Positions 49,549 through 58,955 of a stretch of DNA of 64,000 bases are shown here, in pieces (within the stretch, counting starts at the first letter, position 1; each line of letters opens with the position of its first letter). Location of the stretch: positions 1 through 64,000 of the forward strand of contig NZ_LAVS01000096.1 in NCBI RefSeq assembly GCF_000986865.1, in the 5' to 3' direction. Source of the DNA: Rheinheimera mesophila (GTDB taxonomy: Bacteria; Pseudomonadota; Gammaproteobacteria; Enterobacterales; Alteromonadaceae). A program made the position numbers and the translations under genes. Below the pieces are notes generated by a model. The model was given only the letters and a program-made list of their open reading frames with translations. It made no database searches and was not told where the DNA came from.

Positions 49549-50766
49549 CTAACCACCTTTATAAGCATTCAGCATATCCCACATCGGCGTAAAGATACCC
49601 AGGGCTAAAACCAGCACCATAGCTGATACCACACAAATCAGAATAGGCTCTATTTTTGCCGTTAGCGCTTTCAGGTCATATGCCACTTCTCTTTCATAAA
49701 AAGAAGCAACTTCTGTCAGCATCTCGTCTACCTGCCCTGTTTCTTCACCTACGGCTAACATTTGCAGCACCAAAGGTGTAAATAACTCACTTTGCACCGC
49801 CACTCTGAGTAAGCTTTCACCGCGCTCTATATTTTTCCGCATCTCGCGGATTTTTTCTGCCATATAGTCGTTGTCTACCGCCTCAGCGACCAGGGTTAAA
49901 GCTGAGGTTAGAGGCACACCGGCTTTGAGCATCATAGAAAAACTACGGCTAAAGCGGCCTAATGTCGCCCGCACAATAATAGAGCCCATCAAAGGTGTTT
50001 TTAACTTCCAGTAGCTCCATTGATAACGGCCTTTTTCTGTCTGTAAGTAGAGTTTCAAAGCCCAGATCATGCCAATCAACACAGCCAACATCCATTGCCA
50101 GTAATTAACAAAAAGGTTGGAACTGGCCAGAAGCACCTTGGTTGCCCAGGGCAACTCCGTATTAAATTTGGCAAACATAGTGGCAAATTGCGGTATCACC
50201 AGCATATTCATCAGTACCATGGCGACCGCAATCGCAAAAAGTACAAAAGTGGGATAACGGGTGGCTTGTTTAATTTGCTTTTTGGTTTCCATTTCCTGCT
50301 CAAAGTAGCTGGAAAGTTGCAAAAAGGATTCATCCAAACGACCGGTGTTTTCACCCACATGCACAATAGACACCACTAACCGACTAAATATTTTTGGGTG
50401 CTGTGCCATAGCTGCCGACAAAGTACGACCTTTTTCTAACTGCTCGGCTAAATCTAACAACACGGTATTTAACGCGGAAGAACTAGTGCTTTCGGCCAAA
50501 CCAACAATAGCGCGGATAATAGGAATACCGGCTTTCATCAGCGAGTACATCTGACGCGAGAAAATTATCAGCTCGGTCATGCTGACCCGCTGCCAGGGCC
50601 AGACGATAGCAGCACTGGCCTGTTTTTCTTCCTGTAGCTGAATTTTTATCGGGATCTGGCTGCGTTTAAGCAGAATATCTGCCGCCGCCATTTCACTGCC
50701 GGCTTCTATACTGCCGCTTACCGACTGACCTTGTCGGTCTCTGGCTATGTAGTTGAAGGTTGCCAT
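49549..50766 (-). CDS. mshG: MshG, inner-membrane platform protein
   Basis: 405 residues of the PilC/GspF family, with two T2SSF domains ('SRQMYSLMKAGIPIIRAIVGL' and 'SRSFSMMLKAGVPLTSALTLV') and about three membrane helices. It opens with MATFNYIARDRQGQSVSGSI, typical of GspF. It connects the ATPase MshE to pilin assembly in the inner membrane. It shares one base with mshE. Confidence 0.95.
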   Translation of the reverse strand: MATFNYIARDRQGQSVSGSIEAGSEMAAADILLKRSQIPIKIQLQEEKQASAAIVWPWQRVSMTELIIFSRQMYSLMKAGIPIIRAIVGLAESTSSSALNTVLLDLAEQLEKGRTLSAAMAQHPKIFSRLVVSIVHVGENTGRLDESFLQLSSYFEQEMETKKQIKQATRYPTFVLFAIAVAMVLMNMLVIPQFATMFAKFNTELPWATKVLLASSNLFVNYWQWMLAVLIGMIWALKLYLQTEKGRYQWSYWKLKTPLMGSIIVRATLGRFSRSFSMMLKAGVPLTSALTLVAEAVDNDYMAEKIREMRKNIERGESLLRVAVQSELFTPLVLQMLAVGEETGQVDEMLTEVASFYEREVAYDLKALTAKIEPILICVVSAMVLVLALGIFTPMWDMLNAYKGG

Positions 50767-52511
50767 TAGCTGTATTCCTGCACTGGATCAGCGCTGTCTG
50801 CCGGCTCTTCCAGTTCAAGGTATTCAGACACTTTAATCACTTCGTCTATACTGGTCAGGCCCTGCATCGCATAATCCAGCGCCATATCGCCCAGCGGCCG
50901 GAATCCCTCGTTAATACGGGCAGCACTGGCAAAACCCTCTGCATCGCCACGACGCAACGCATCGGCCAGCTCGCGGTTCATTACCAGCAACTCAAACACC
51001 CCAATACGGCCTGAATAACCGGTATGGTTGCAGTTCTGGCAGCCTTCACCATGCCAAAACTCTTGATCCGCCGCGATCTGTTTGTGTTGCAGCCAACTGA
51101 TTTCAGCAGAATCCGGTGTATAAGGCTTTTTGCAATGTGGGCATAAACGTCGCACCAGCCGCTGTGCCAGAATGGCGCGTAGTGCACTGGCGACTAAATA
51201 TTCAGCCGCACCCATATCAATTAACCGCAAGGTGCTACTGATCGCATCGTTGGTGTGCAAAGTGGACAACACCAGGTGACCGGTGAGGGCGCCGCGTAAG
51301 CCAATTTCTGCTGTTTCCTGATCACGCATCTCACCGACCATGATAATGTCCGGATCCTGACGCAGGCTGGTTCTTAATACATTACTGAAAGTCAGGCCAA
51401 TTTTGTGGTTGACCTGCACCTGATTAATACGGGGCAAACGGTACTCCACCGGGTCTTCCACCGTAATAATTTTATTGCCTTCTTTGTTCAGTTCGCTGAG
51501 CATGCCGTACAAACTGGTGGTTTTGCCTGAGCCTGTGGGGCCAGTCACCAGAATCATGCCATGTGGTGTTTTTAAAATCCGGCGCAAGCGTTTCAGCAAT
51601 GCGTCCGGCATACCGGTTTGTTCCATCGTCAGCAAACCTGCAGATTGGTCCAGCAAACGCATCACCACAGACTCGCCATACTGCACAGGCATGGTCGACA
51701 TCCGCACATCTATAGTGCGGCCTTTAATTTTGATTTGAAAACGGCCATCCTGAGGTAAACGTTTTTCCGAAATATCCAACTGCGCCATCAGCTTTAACCG
51801 TAACACCAAGGCCGGCACTATACTGACTTCTTTTAAGACGTTTTCTTGCAGCACACCGTCGACGCGCTGACGAATGCGCAGCAGTTTTTCGTCCGGCTCT
51901 ATATGAATATCCGAGGCCCGCACCTGCACTGCGTCTTCAAAAATGGACTGCAGCAGTTTGACTATGGTGTTCTCGTTGTCGGTCGGATCGCTTAACGCGC
52001 CAAAGTCCAGAATATCGGTTTCGGCATATTCTTCTTTGAGCTGAGTGGCAAAACTTTCAATCTGTTTAGTGCGGCGGTACAAACGGTCGAAAGCACTAAT
52101 GAGCTGACTTTCCCGTACTATTGCAATGGAGATATCTTTCGGCGCCAGCATAGGTGCGATTTGGTCCAACACGGACAGATCCGCCGGGTCGCTCATGCCA
52201 AGCAACACGGAGCTGCCTCTGTCTTCCAGCACTAAAGCCCGGAACCGACGGGCATGTACTTCAGGCAATAAGGCAACCGCCTTGGGATCAATTTGCTGCT
52301 GACTAATATCCAGCAAATCCACTTTAAGCTGTTGCGATAAAAACTGCAGCAACTGATCTTCGGTCAAAAACTGCATATCAATCAGGCTGCTACCCAGTTT
52401 GCGGCCTGTTTTTTGTTGTTGCGCTAACGCCTGTTGCAATTGCTGTTCAGTGATGATGTTTTCATGCACTAACAAATCGCCAAGCCGCATTTTAAGTCTG
52501 GGTTTTAACAT
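50766..52511 (-). CDS. mshE: MshE, pilus extension ATPase with MshEN domain
   Basis: 581 residues. The N-terminal MshEN domain has two motifs: 'RLGDLLVHENIITEQQLQQA' and 'KLGSSLIDMQFLTEDQLLQF', the family's cyclic-di-GMP-binding repeats. The GspE/PilB core follows with Walker A 'TGPTGSGKTTSLYG', the Asp box 'TVEDPVEYRLPRINQVQVN', Walker B 'DPDIIMVGEMRDQETAEIG' and a tetracysteine zinc site (CPHC and CQNC). It powers pilus extension. Compared with the consensus, the first motif has Asn where Gly is usual (HEN). A retraction ATPase (PilT) is not in the window. Confidence 0.95.
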   Translation of the reverse strand: MLKPRLKMRLGDLLVHENIITEQQLQQALAQQQKTGRKLGSSLIDMQFLTEDQLLQFLSQQLKVDLLDISQQQIDPKAVALLPEVHARRFRALVLEDRGSSVLLGMSDPADLSVLDQIAPMLAPKDISIAIVRESQLISAFDRLYRRTKQIESFATQLKEEYAETDILDFGALSDPTDNENTIVKLLQSIFEDAVQVRASDIHIEPDEKLLRIRQRVDGVLQENVLKEVSIVPALVLRLKLMAQLDISEKRLPQDGRFQIKIKGRTIDVRMSTMPVQYGESVVMRLLDQSAGLLTMEQTGMPDALLKRLRRILKTPHGMILVTGPTGSGKTTSLYGMLSELNKEGNKIITVEDPVEYRLPRINQVQVNHKIGLTFSNVLRTSLRQDPDIIMVGEMRDQETAEIGLRGALTGHLVLSTLHTNDAISSTLRLIDMGAAEYLVASALRAILAQRLVRRLCPHCKKPYTPDSAEISWLQHKQIAADQEFWHGEGCQNCNHTGYSGRIGVFELLVMNRELADALRRGDAEGFASAARINEGFRPLGDMALDYAMQGLTSIDEVIKVSEYLELEEPADSADPVQEYS

Positions 52512-52515
52512 AAAA

Positions 52516-53748
52516 TTACTCTAGTGCTGCGATACGCTTTTTGACATAGTCCAGACTTTGGGCTGACAAGCCAAAGCCATTGACAGCCACCTGGCGGTAG
52601 GCATGCAATGCTTGCTCTGATTGCGACATCGCATCGTAGCTTAATGCCATGCCGAGCCACCACCTCGCCTGTTCCGGTTGTTGACGGGCCAATTGCTGAA
52701 ACACTTGCACAGCTTGGGCGTGCTGGCTGGTTTTTTGCAGCGCTGCAGCTTTTAAGGCGTAAAAATCGGTGTAACTCAAAATATCAGGTTCGTACTGCAA
52801 ATAGCTTAATGCTTTGGCCCAATCCTGTTGTTTCAATGCTAAAGCCGCTGACGCCATAGAAAGTTTTGGATCTTGCACTCCTACTGCACTGGCCTGTTCC
52901 AGTAGTTGCAAAGCGCCGGCGTCATTGCCCTGAAGTTGAGCCAACCGCGACAACTCTAAATAAGCTTCAGTTTGGGAAGGGTCAAGCTGCCGGATTTGCT
53001 GCCATAACTGCATCGCCTGAGCCAGATTTCCAACGGATTCAGCTTTTTTTGCTTTGCTTTTCAGCAGATCTTTTTGTTGCTGCGGACTCAGTTGTACTTT
53101 CTCAATCGCCAGAGTGCGGGGTTTCTCCGAAACTTGGGGGGGCTCATTCCAGTCAGGTTCGATCACAGTTTCAGACTCAGCGCTAAAGTCACCACTTTGG
53201 TCAAATTCGTTTACCTGCACTTCGTCTGTCGCTGCGGTATCTGCAAACGAGCTTTCATTGCTGGCCGCAGCCACAGGTTCAGCCACTACCACTTCAACAA
53301 CACGCTGCTGCGCCACAGGCTGGTTGACAAAAGGCTGTAATTCAGTTTCTGTTACGGCAACTGGTTCTGTTGTTGGCTGTTTGGCCAGTTGAGCAGCAGC
53401 TTCCGGGGAGACGCGGGCTGCTACCACATCCTGCAAACGCACAGGCTCTGTCGCAGCAGTACTGACGGCTGCCAGACTTTGCGCCTGCGGCACCAGTTCA
53501 GTGACCGCAGCTAACGGATGCACTTGTCCTTTTTGCACTTCAGCAGCGGTAACGGCTTGTTCGGTATGAATAGAAAAACGCTCCATATACCAGGCCTGGC
53601 CACACCAGCCCGCTAAAAGCGCCAACGGCACCGCAGCCCATAACAATAGATGAGATTTACGCTGAGGTTTAAAGCTGACAAAGCCTCTGTGCTGTTGCTG
53701 CTGTTGTTGTTTGTCTAAATCGCGCAGCATTTTATTGATGACACTCAT
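52516..53748 (-). CDS. mshN: MshN, TPR-containing pilus assembly protein
   Basis: 410 residues. MSVINKMLRDLDKQQQQQQ, then a membrane helix (LLLWAAVPLALLAGWCGQ), a long Val/Ala/Glu/Pro linker (residues about 70-215) and four or more TPR repeats in the C-terminal half ('GNLAQAMQLWQQIRQLDPSQ', 'EAYLELSRLAQLQGNDAGAL'). The ATG at 53748 forms an ATGA overlap with mshM and has GGAG upstream; a GTG two codons earlier is open. It probably joins MshM and other parts in the periplasm. Confidence 0.9.
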   Translation of the reverse strand: MSVINKMLRDLDKQQQQQQHRGFVSFKPQRKSHLLLWAAVPLALLAGWCGQAWYMERFSIHTEQAVTAAEVQKGQVHPLAAVTELVPQAQSLAAVSTAATEPVRLQDVVAARVSPEAAAQLAKQPTTEPVAVTETELQPFVNQPVAQQRVVEVVVAEPVAAASNESSFADTAATDEVQVNEFDQSGDFSAESETVIEPDWNEPPQVSEKPRTLAIEKVQLSPQQQKDLLKSKAKKAESVGNLAQAMQLWQQIRQLDPSQTEAYLELSRLAQLQGNDAGALQLLEQASAVGVQDPKLSMASAALALKQQDWAKALSYLQYEPDILSYTDFYALKAAALQKTSQHAQAVQVFQQLARQQPEQARWWLGMALSYDAMSQSEQALHAYRQVAVNGFGLSAQSLDYVKKRIAALE

Positions 53749-54656
53749 AACCACAACTCCCGATAGTGCCAGGCAGCAGCCGCCAGGATGAAAACGACAG
53801 AGACCAGCACTCCAAGCAGGATAGGGTTGATGAAGGGTTTGTGCTCCTGCACATCTTCCGTATCTTTTGCGGCATAACGTAAATGTTTGGTGTCCACCTG
53901 CAGCTTATTTTCGCCAAAGGCTAACATCAGCCCCTTATGACTGAGCACATTGACTAACCGTGGGATCCCTCTGCTGTATTTCCAGATGGCCTTTAACGCA
54001 CCGGGAGAAAACAGTGGTTGTCGTACACCCGCTATTTCGCTGCGTGTGCTGACATAGGCCTGAACTTCGTAATAGGTCATACCGCGCAACAGATAAGAAA
54101 AACTGACGCGTTGACGTAACTGACGGAATTTGTAGCTGGCCAAACGCTTATCCAGCTCGGGCTGACCAAACAGCACCACCTGTAATAATTTACGTTGCTC
54201 AGTTTCGAGATTGGTTAATAAACGCACAGCTTCCAGTGTATCGTCAGGCAAAGCCTGTGCTTCATCGATAATCAGCACGACTCTTTTGCCTTCAGCAGCC
54301 AAGGCCACCAGGCGGTGCTGCAGCAACTGCACCAACTGTTGATTATCTATCGTATCGGCCTGCTTTAATCCAAGCTCGGTGGCAAAAGCCCAACGTAATT
54401 CCAGCGGAGACAAATAAGGATCGGGAATATAAGCAATCACCCAATCCTCCGCGGCTTCATTCATCAGTTTGCGGCACAGCATAGTTTTGCCTGTGCCCAC
54501 TTCCCCCGTCACCTTAATAAAGCCTTCACCTACATTCAGCGCTGTGGTCAGCACTTCTAAAGCTTCATGATGCTGAGGTAAATCGACATAAAACGCCGTG
54601 TTTGGAGTTAAACTGAAAGGAGGTTGCTGTAAACCAAAGTGGCGTAAATACAACAT
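53745..54656 (-). CDS. mshM: MshM, ExeA-like AAA ATPase
   Basis: 303 residues from ATG 54656, the start that matches the MYLxHFGLxxxPFSLTPN opening of the family; another ATG seven codons upstream overlaps mshL. Walker A is GEVGTGKTMLCRKL, Walker B 'RVVLIIDEAQALPDDTLEAVRLLTN'. A membrane helix near the end (ILLGVLVSVVFILAAAAW) leads to a short tail. Relatives such as ExeA bind peptidoglycan and help seat the secretin; this protein lacks a clear large periplasmic domain. Confidence 0.9.
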   Translation of the reverse strand: MLYLRHFGLQQPPFSLTPNTAFYVDLPQHHEALEVLTTALNVGEGFIKVTGEVGTGKTMLCRKLMNEAAEDWVIAYIPDPYLSPLELRWAFATELGLKQADTIDNQQLVQLLQHRLVALAAEGKRVVLIIDEAQALPDDTLEAVRLLTNLETEQRKLLQVVLFGQPELDKRLASYKFRQLRQRVSFSYLLRGMTYYEVQAYVSTRSEIAGVRQPLFSPGALKAIWKYSRGIPRLVNVLSHKGLMLAFGENKLQVDTKHLRYAAKDTEDVQEHKPFINPILLGVLVSVVFILAAAAWHYRELWL

Positions 54657-54658
54657 AA

Positions 54659-56344
54659 TCAGTTCTTCGGATACCATTGATCAATCAAATCGGCAGACTG
54701 CTTCAGTTGCTGCTGCATAGCACTGCCGGACGATACGGTAGGTTTGATCAGAATAATCAGCTCTTTTTTCCGCTCTACTTTACTGATATTGGTGAATAAT
54801 TTACCCACTAATGGCACAGAACCTAACACAGGGACTTTAGATTCAGTGTCGCTGATAGTGGATTGCATTAAGCCACCTATCACAACAATTTCACCATTGC
54901 GGGCTTTGATAATAGTATCGGATTCGCGGATATTGGTTTGTGCTGAAGGCAGCGTGTAAGCACTGGTGCCTCCTAAGTTGATCGATTTGCTCAGCTCTGT
55001 GGTTTCAGAGACTGAAGGATGCACGTGTAAAATCACATCTCCATCGACGTTAATCTGGGGAGTGACATCCAACGCGATACCAGAGAAAAAAGGCTCCAGC
55101 TCAGGGATCGGCACATCTCTGGTGATGCCTGTTCCTGTGCCTGTGGTATCCGCCAGGTTCGAGCTGCTGCTGACGCCTGTGACATAGTATTCATCCGAAC
55201 CAACTTTGATCACCGCTTTTTGGTTATTAATAGCAGTGACGCGGGGGCTTGACAGCACCTGTGCATTGCCCTGAGTTTCCAGCAGGTTAATCACACCACT
55301 AAAATCATCGCCCTCAAAACCTATACTGCCTAAGCCACCGATCTGAGCGGTAATATTATTGCCCAGGGTAAAGCTGTTATTGCTGAAATTGATATCGGTC
55401 GAACCTATAGTGCCTGCGATTTGACTCCAGTTAATACCTTGCTGATAGTCATCATTTAAAGTCACTTCAATGATTTTAACTTCCAGTATCACCTGACGCT
55501 GCAAACTGGCTTCGGTCTGACCTAAATAAGCCCGAACGGCTTCTATTTCAGCAGGCAAACCACGGACAGTCACTAAACCAGCCTGCGGACTGACAACAAC
55601 AGCTCTGTCAGGGCCAGAGCCCATCACCCCTGTAATAGCTTCTTTTAGATCTTTCCAGAAATCGGTCTCGCTGGAGCTTTGTACTGAACTGCCGTTACCT
55701 TGCCCGCCCTGACCGTTCTGGTTATAGCCGTTTTGATTCGTGTTGTTCTGGTTGTTGTTATTCTGGTTATTGTTTTGATTATTGAAATTACCGTTAGTGT
55801 TGCCGTTTTGCGATGACGAAATACCACCAGCCGTTACCGAAATAGAGGAACTGCCTGAGCGCTGCATCAATAAATAATTCACCGGAATAGTTTCAGTACG
55901 TAAACCACCAGGCATCACTTTGTAAATAGAACCTACCTGCTGGATATGGTAACCATACAGTTGTTCAACAACGGCAAAAGCTTCGTTGAGTGTGACTTGT
56001 TTTAAATCCAGCGTGATCTGGCCCGATACAGCCGGATGAATAGCCACACTGTAGTCTGTATCTGCGACTAAAGAGGTAAAAAAATCTGCCACATCAACAT
56101 TAGCGGCGGCGACATTAAAACGCGGTTGAATAGACTGGCCTGGTTGCATAGGTGAGGCCAGCGCTAATATATCCTGAGTGACACTGTCTGGCACCACAGG
56201 CGCCGCAGCCTTAGGTTGCTTTTGCGATTCAGCTAAAGCAGCTCTGGCCTGCTGTGGCACCTTAGTGTCCTGCATGCCCTGACAGGCCGCTAAACCCAGA
56301 CTGATGAAAGCTAATGTGAAATAGTTTTTCTTAAAATAATTCAT
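54659..56344 (-). CDS. mshL: MshL, outer-membrane secretin
   Basis: 561-residue lipoprotein (lipobox GLAAC, Cys21). Residues about 75-145 form the secretin/TonB short N-terminal domain ('FNVAAANVDVADFFTSLVAD'). Residues about 179-219 are an Asn/Gln/Gly-rich low-complexity linker. The secretin core runs from about residue 280, with 'VILEVKIIEVTLNDDYQQGI', 'NAQVLSSPRVTAINNQKAVIKVG' and 'GEIVVIGGLMQSTISDTESKVP'. It forms the outer-membrane pore for the pilus. It overlaps mshK by 4 bases. Confidence 0.93.
   Translation of the reverse strand: MNYFKKNYFTLAFISLGLAACQGMQDTKVPQQARAALAESQKQPKAAAPVVPDSVTQDILALASPMQPGQSIQPRFNVAAANVDVADFFTSLVADTDYSVAIHPAVSGQITLDLKQVTLNEAFAVVEQLYGYHIQQVGSIYKVMPGGLRTETIPVNYLLMQRSGSSSISVTAGGISSSQNGNTNGNFNNQNNNQNNNNQNNTNQNGYNQNGQGGQGNGSSVQSSSETDFWKDLKEAITGVMGSGPDRAVVVSPQAGLVTVRGLPAEIEAVRAYLGQTEASLQRQVILEVKIIEVTLNDDYQQGINWSQIAGTIGSTDINFSNNSFTLGNNITAQIGGLGSIGFEGDDFSGVINLLETQGNAQVLSSPRVTAINNQKAVIKVGSDEYYVTGVSSSSNLADTTGTGTGITRDVPIPELEPFFSGIALDVTPQINVDGDVILHVHPSVSETTELSKSINLGGTSAYTLPSAQTNIRESDTIIKARNGEIVVIGGLMQSTISDTESKVPVLGSVPLVGKLFTNISKVERKKELIILIKPTVSSGSAMQQQLKQSADLIDQWYPKN
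55685..55810 (-). repeat. Asn/Gln-codon low-complexity tract inside mshL
   Basis: A run of AAT/AAC/CAA/CAG codons encodes about 40 residues of mostly Asn, Gln and Gly (residues about 179-220). The DNA is a degenerate GTT/ATT trinucleotide tract when read on the plus strand, so slippage could change its length. Confidence 0.8.
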
Positions 56345-56670
56345 TGAGTTTTCATCACTTTAAACAAACTTAAGGTTAAACGCTCATTGGCTCGCTGCAA
56401 CACCACCTGTTTGCGGTTAATGCTCAGCACTGTGTAGCCGTCAATTTCATCACCCTGTTGCACTGACTGCCCATTGACCAAGGCTCTGTACTGGCCCTGC
56501 ACATTTTTGATCAGACCCAGTTTAAATTCAGCGGCAGGGTCTGCCACAGCCAGATCGGCCCCCACAGTCACAGGCACGGCCATCGCCACGTCGGGTTTTG
56601 TTGGGTCTGAAGCGGCTTGCACAGCAAGACTCAACAGCATAGATAAGCTACAACTTAATATAACTTTCAT
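56341..56670 (-). CDS. mshK: MshK pilus assembly protein
   Basis: 109 residues with a signal peptide (ending near VQAASDPT). The mature 'DPTKP' opening and 'LGLIKNVQGQYRALVNGQSVQQGDEI..YTVLSINRKQVVLQ' resemble PilP/GspC homology-region proteins, which bind the secretin. Its start lies inside mshJ (23-base overlap) and its stop overlaps mshL by 4 bases. Confidence 0.85.
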   Translation of the reverse strand: MKVILSCSLSMLLSLAVQAASDPTKPDVAMAVPVTVGADLAVADPAAEFKLGLIKNVQGQYRALVNGQSVQQGDEIDGYTVLSINRKQVVLQRANERLTLSLFKVMKTQ

Positions 56671-57298
56671 GATCGCTCACAGTCAGTAAATGCAAAGTCA
56701 GCTCTGCATCAGGGTATTCAGTGACCTTATAGTCAATACTTTGCCAGCCTAAAGACCAGGACAAGGCATCAAGCCGCTCCAGCACCGCTGTTAATGCAAA
56801 ATAGCTGCCCGTCAGAACCACTACTGTCGAGTGTTGATAAATAACAGCTTTATTGTCAGTTCCCTGCTCTGCAAAGGTTAAAGGCACGGGTGGATTCGCC
56901 ATCACGGATTTCATTTTTACATTATTGCTACTTTTTAACACATCTTGCAGTACAGATGCCATGCGCTCTGAACCGATAAAGTAGCTAGTCAATTTGGAAA
57001 TCTGCTGTTGCAGTTCTTGCTCCTGCTGTTTCAGACTCTCCAGTTCAGTTTGGTACCCCGCATCAATATCGACTCCGGCTTGTTGTTGCAGTGCCGTTAA
57101 GGTATTGCTGTTCTGTTGTATGGTCAAAGTGGCGCTGGTAATTTGCTGCTCTACTTTGCTTAGCTCTTCAAAAGCCGGGACCAGAAGTTGCAACATAAAA
57201 AGCCATAAAGACAACAGCAAAGCACCGATCAACGCTGTGTATTTTTCTCTTTCTTTTAACGCGCTAAAACGTTCGGACAACTGTTGCCATGCACTCAT
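56648..57298 (-). CDS. mshJ: MshJ, PilO-like protein
   Basis: 216 residues. A membrane helix near residues 20-42 (KYTALIGALLLSLWLFMLQL) is followed by a coiled coil ('LSKVEQQITSATLTIQQNSN', 'ELESLKQQEQELQQQISKL') and a ferredoxin-like C-terminal domain. This is the PilO/GspM layout in the inner-membrane alignment complex. It overlaps mshI2 by 4 bases. Confidence 0.87.
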   Translation of the reverse strand: MSAWQQLSERFSALKEREKYTALIGALLLSLWLFMLQLLVPAFEELSKVEQQITSATLTIQQNSNTLTALQQQAGVDIDAGYQTELESLKQQEQELQQQISKLTSYFIGSERMASVLQDVLKSSNNVKMKSVMANPPVPLTFAEQGTDNKAVIYQHSTVVVLTGSYFALTAVLERLDALSWSLGWQSIDYKVTEYPDAELTLHLLTVSDHESYIKL

Positions 57299-57906
57299 GG
57301 TTTAGCCTCCGCAGTGGCATTCGCCGCCGAAGACGTTACTTTAAAAGCTAAAGCTTCAGTGTTTTCTACTTGTTTGATTTCAAACTGAGAAAAGCTGTGG
57401 CCTTTAAAAAATTCTGTGCCACCTAACTTGTTCAACCACTGGGGTAATAATTCAGGTTCAGTGACAAAACCGCTAAACTGGCTGTTGTGCGCACTTAAAC
57501 TGAAGCTACCTAACCAAAAACCCTGTGGATCTATACCGGCCAGATACCGCAATACCGGCGAATACTGCACTGAAGTTTTTAATTGCTCACCTTGCACAAA
57601 CTGCAACAGCTTTTGTTTTTGCGCTATGGTCTGATTTAACTCGGTACGCTGCTTCACCAAAGCCGGAGACGGCTGGCGATTACCCAGCGTGTCCTGCAGT
57701 TGTTTTAACTGCTGCTCCTGGCTTTTCAGTTGTGCCTGCAACGCCACAAGTTCAGCTTGTTTCGAAGCCGCCTGTGCGTTCATCAAAAGGCCGGCTGCCA
57801 GCAGCACAGCACAGAGCCCTACAGTGCTGCCCACTAACAACTTTAAGCTGATTTTCTCTTTCACAGGCTGTAAGGCCTGTACATAAAGGTTAACCCGCAG
57901 CTTCAA
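57295..57906 (-). CDS. PilN-like MSHA assembly protein (MshI2)
   Basis: 203 residues. A short cytoplasmic N-terminus (MKLRVNLYVQALQPVKEK) precedes a membrane helix (LLVGSTVGLCAVLLAAGLLM) and a coiled coil (residues about 48-95), with a small C-terminal domain. In PilN this N-terminal 'VNLY' segment binds PilM. The gene before it is PilM-like and overlaps by 17 bases, supporting the same pairing. It is often annotated MshI2 or MshI. Confidence 0.85.
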   Translation of the reverse strand: MKLRVNLYVQALQPVKEKISLKLLVGSTVGLCAVLLAAGLLMNAQAASKQAELVALQAQLKSQEQQLKQLQDTLGNRQPSPALVKQRTELNQTIAQKQKLLQFVQGEQLKTSVQYSPVLRYLAGIDPQGFWLGSFSLSAHNSQFSGFVTEPELLPQWLNKLGGTEFFKGHSFSQFEIKQVENTEALAFKVTSSAANATAEAKP

Positions 57907-58852
57907 GGTTCACCTCCCGTTGCGCACACAGTGGCTCTATGGCGCCGGCTAATGCTAACCAATACAGACTAAATTGCTCTGCGGACATCTGAACACCGGC
58001 ATCTTTCGCTGACAGAGCAAAAACCTGAGAAAAACCATTTTGCACAAACAATTGGACCACATCACTCTGGATATTGCTGGCCAATAACAAAGCGATCTCT
58101 CTGACCGGAGCCTGCTTTAGCTGCCCTTCGAAATAATCGATAGACCGCTGTAATTCCAGCAGCAGGTTATCAAATATTCCCTGTTGTAATTCATCCAGGC
58201 TGTAGTGATCCAGACGATTAAAGCCGCGTAAACGCCGGGAGAAACAAAGATGGCCCTGCTGTAAAATTTGTACGGCTAAATCCTGACCATTCTGATGAGA
58301 AACCAACATCAGCGCCTGATTTTTAGCGGGCAGTAAGTTGCGTGCCAGCCACTCTTCCGGCTGGATCCCAACTAACTGCAGTTTGTTTTGCGTAAACAAC
58401 GCCACTATATCGGCCAGCCAGCTTTTGGAACTGACCACTACATTCACTTTGCTGCCCTGCAATTGGTTTTGCAAAGGTAAATCCAGATAATCCAGCACCA
58501 TATCATCATCAGGCAAAGTCACTAAGTCTTTGATAGTCCAGGGCAAGGCTAAGGAAATCTCTTCATCAGGCACTGCAGGTTTGTCAATCTGCAACACCAT
58601 ATAACGTTCAGGCGGTATCACTAAAGTACACTGACAATCCGGTGGTAATTTTGCAGCGACAGCCTTAAAAGCTGCGGACAATTGTGCGGCAGAGCTGAAC
58701 TGTTCCTGGAACATCTGCTCAACCCGGGGTTCAGTTGCGGATTGCTGGATCACAGCAACAACCTTTAAACTAGTGGCAGACAGATGAATCCCAGCAAACA
58801 CATTGCCTGGTTTTTTGGTGATTTTTAAGTGCGCCAATAGCTTTGTTAACAT
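57890..58852 (-). CDS. mshI: MshI, PilM-like cytoplasmic component
   Basis: 320 residues, a divergent actin-like PilM. 'VFAGIHLSATSLKVVAV' near the start and 'NLLLELQRSIDYFEGQLKQ' near residue 220 are typical of MshI/PilM. It docks to the PilN-like protein and to MshE at the inner membrane. It is first in the msh operon and divergent from the PLP-enzyme gene, so the main msh promoter should lie in 58853-58955. Confidence 0.88.
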   Translation of the reverse strand: MLTKLLAHLKITKKPGNVFAGIHLSATSLKVVAVIQQSATEPRVEQMFQEQFSSAAQLSAAFKAVAAKLPPDCQCTLVIPPERYMVLQIDKPAVPDEEISLALPWTIKDLVTLPDDDMVLDYLDLPLQNQLQGSKVNVVVSSKSWLADIVALFTQNKLQLVGIQPEEWLARNLLPAKNQALMLVSHQNGQDLAVQILQQGHLCFSRRLRGFNRLDHYSLDELQQGIFDNLLLELQRSIDYFEGQLKQAPVREIALLLASNIQSDVVQLFVQNGFSQVFALSAKDAGVQMSAEQFSLYWLALAGAIEPLCAQREVNLEAAG

Positions 58853-58955
58853 AACGGCAAATACTACCTACTGTGCTGTTTAATTTATTGTAACTCTAAA
58901 CCATCGCAGAAACGATAAAAATGATAGAATTTTCATACCAAATTTACCACAGCTC
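58853..58955. promoter_or_regulatory. Divergent promoter region, msh operon and PLP-enzyme gene
   Basis: A 103-base A/T-rich gap between two divergent starts, so both promoters must lie here or just inside. ATGATAGAATTTTCAT-type A/T-rich sequence near 58920-58936 could serve the plus-strand gene. No clear operator is seen. Confidence 0.4.
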
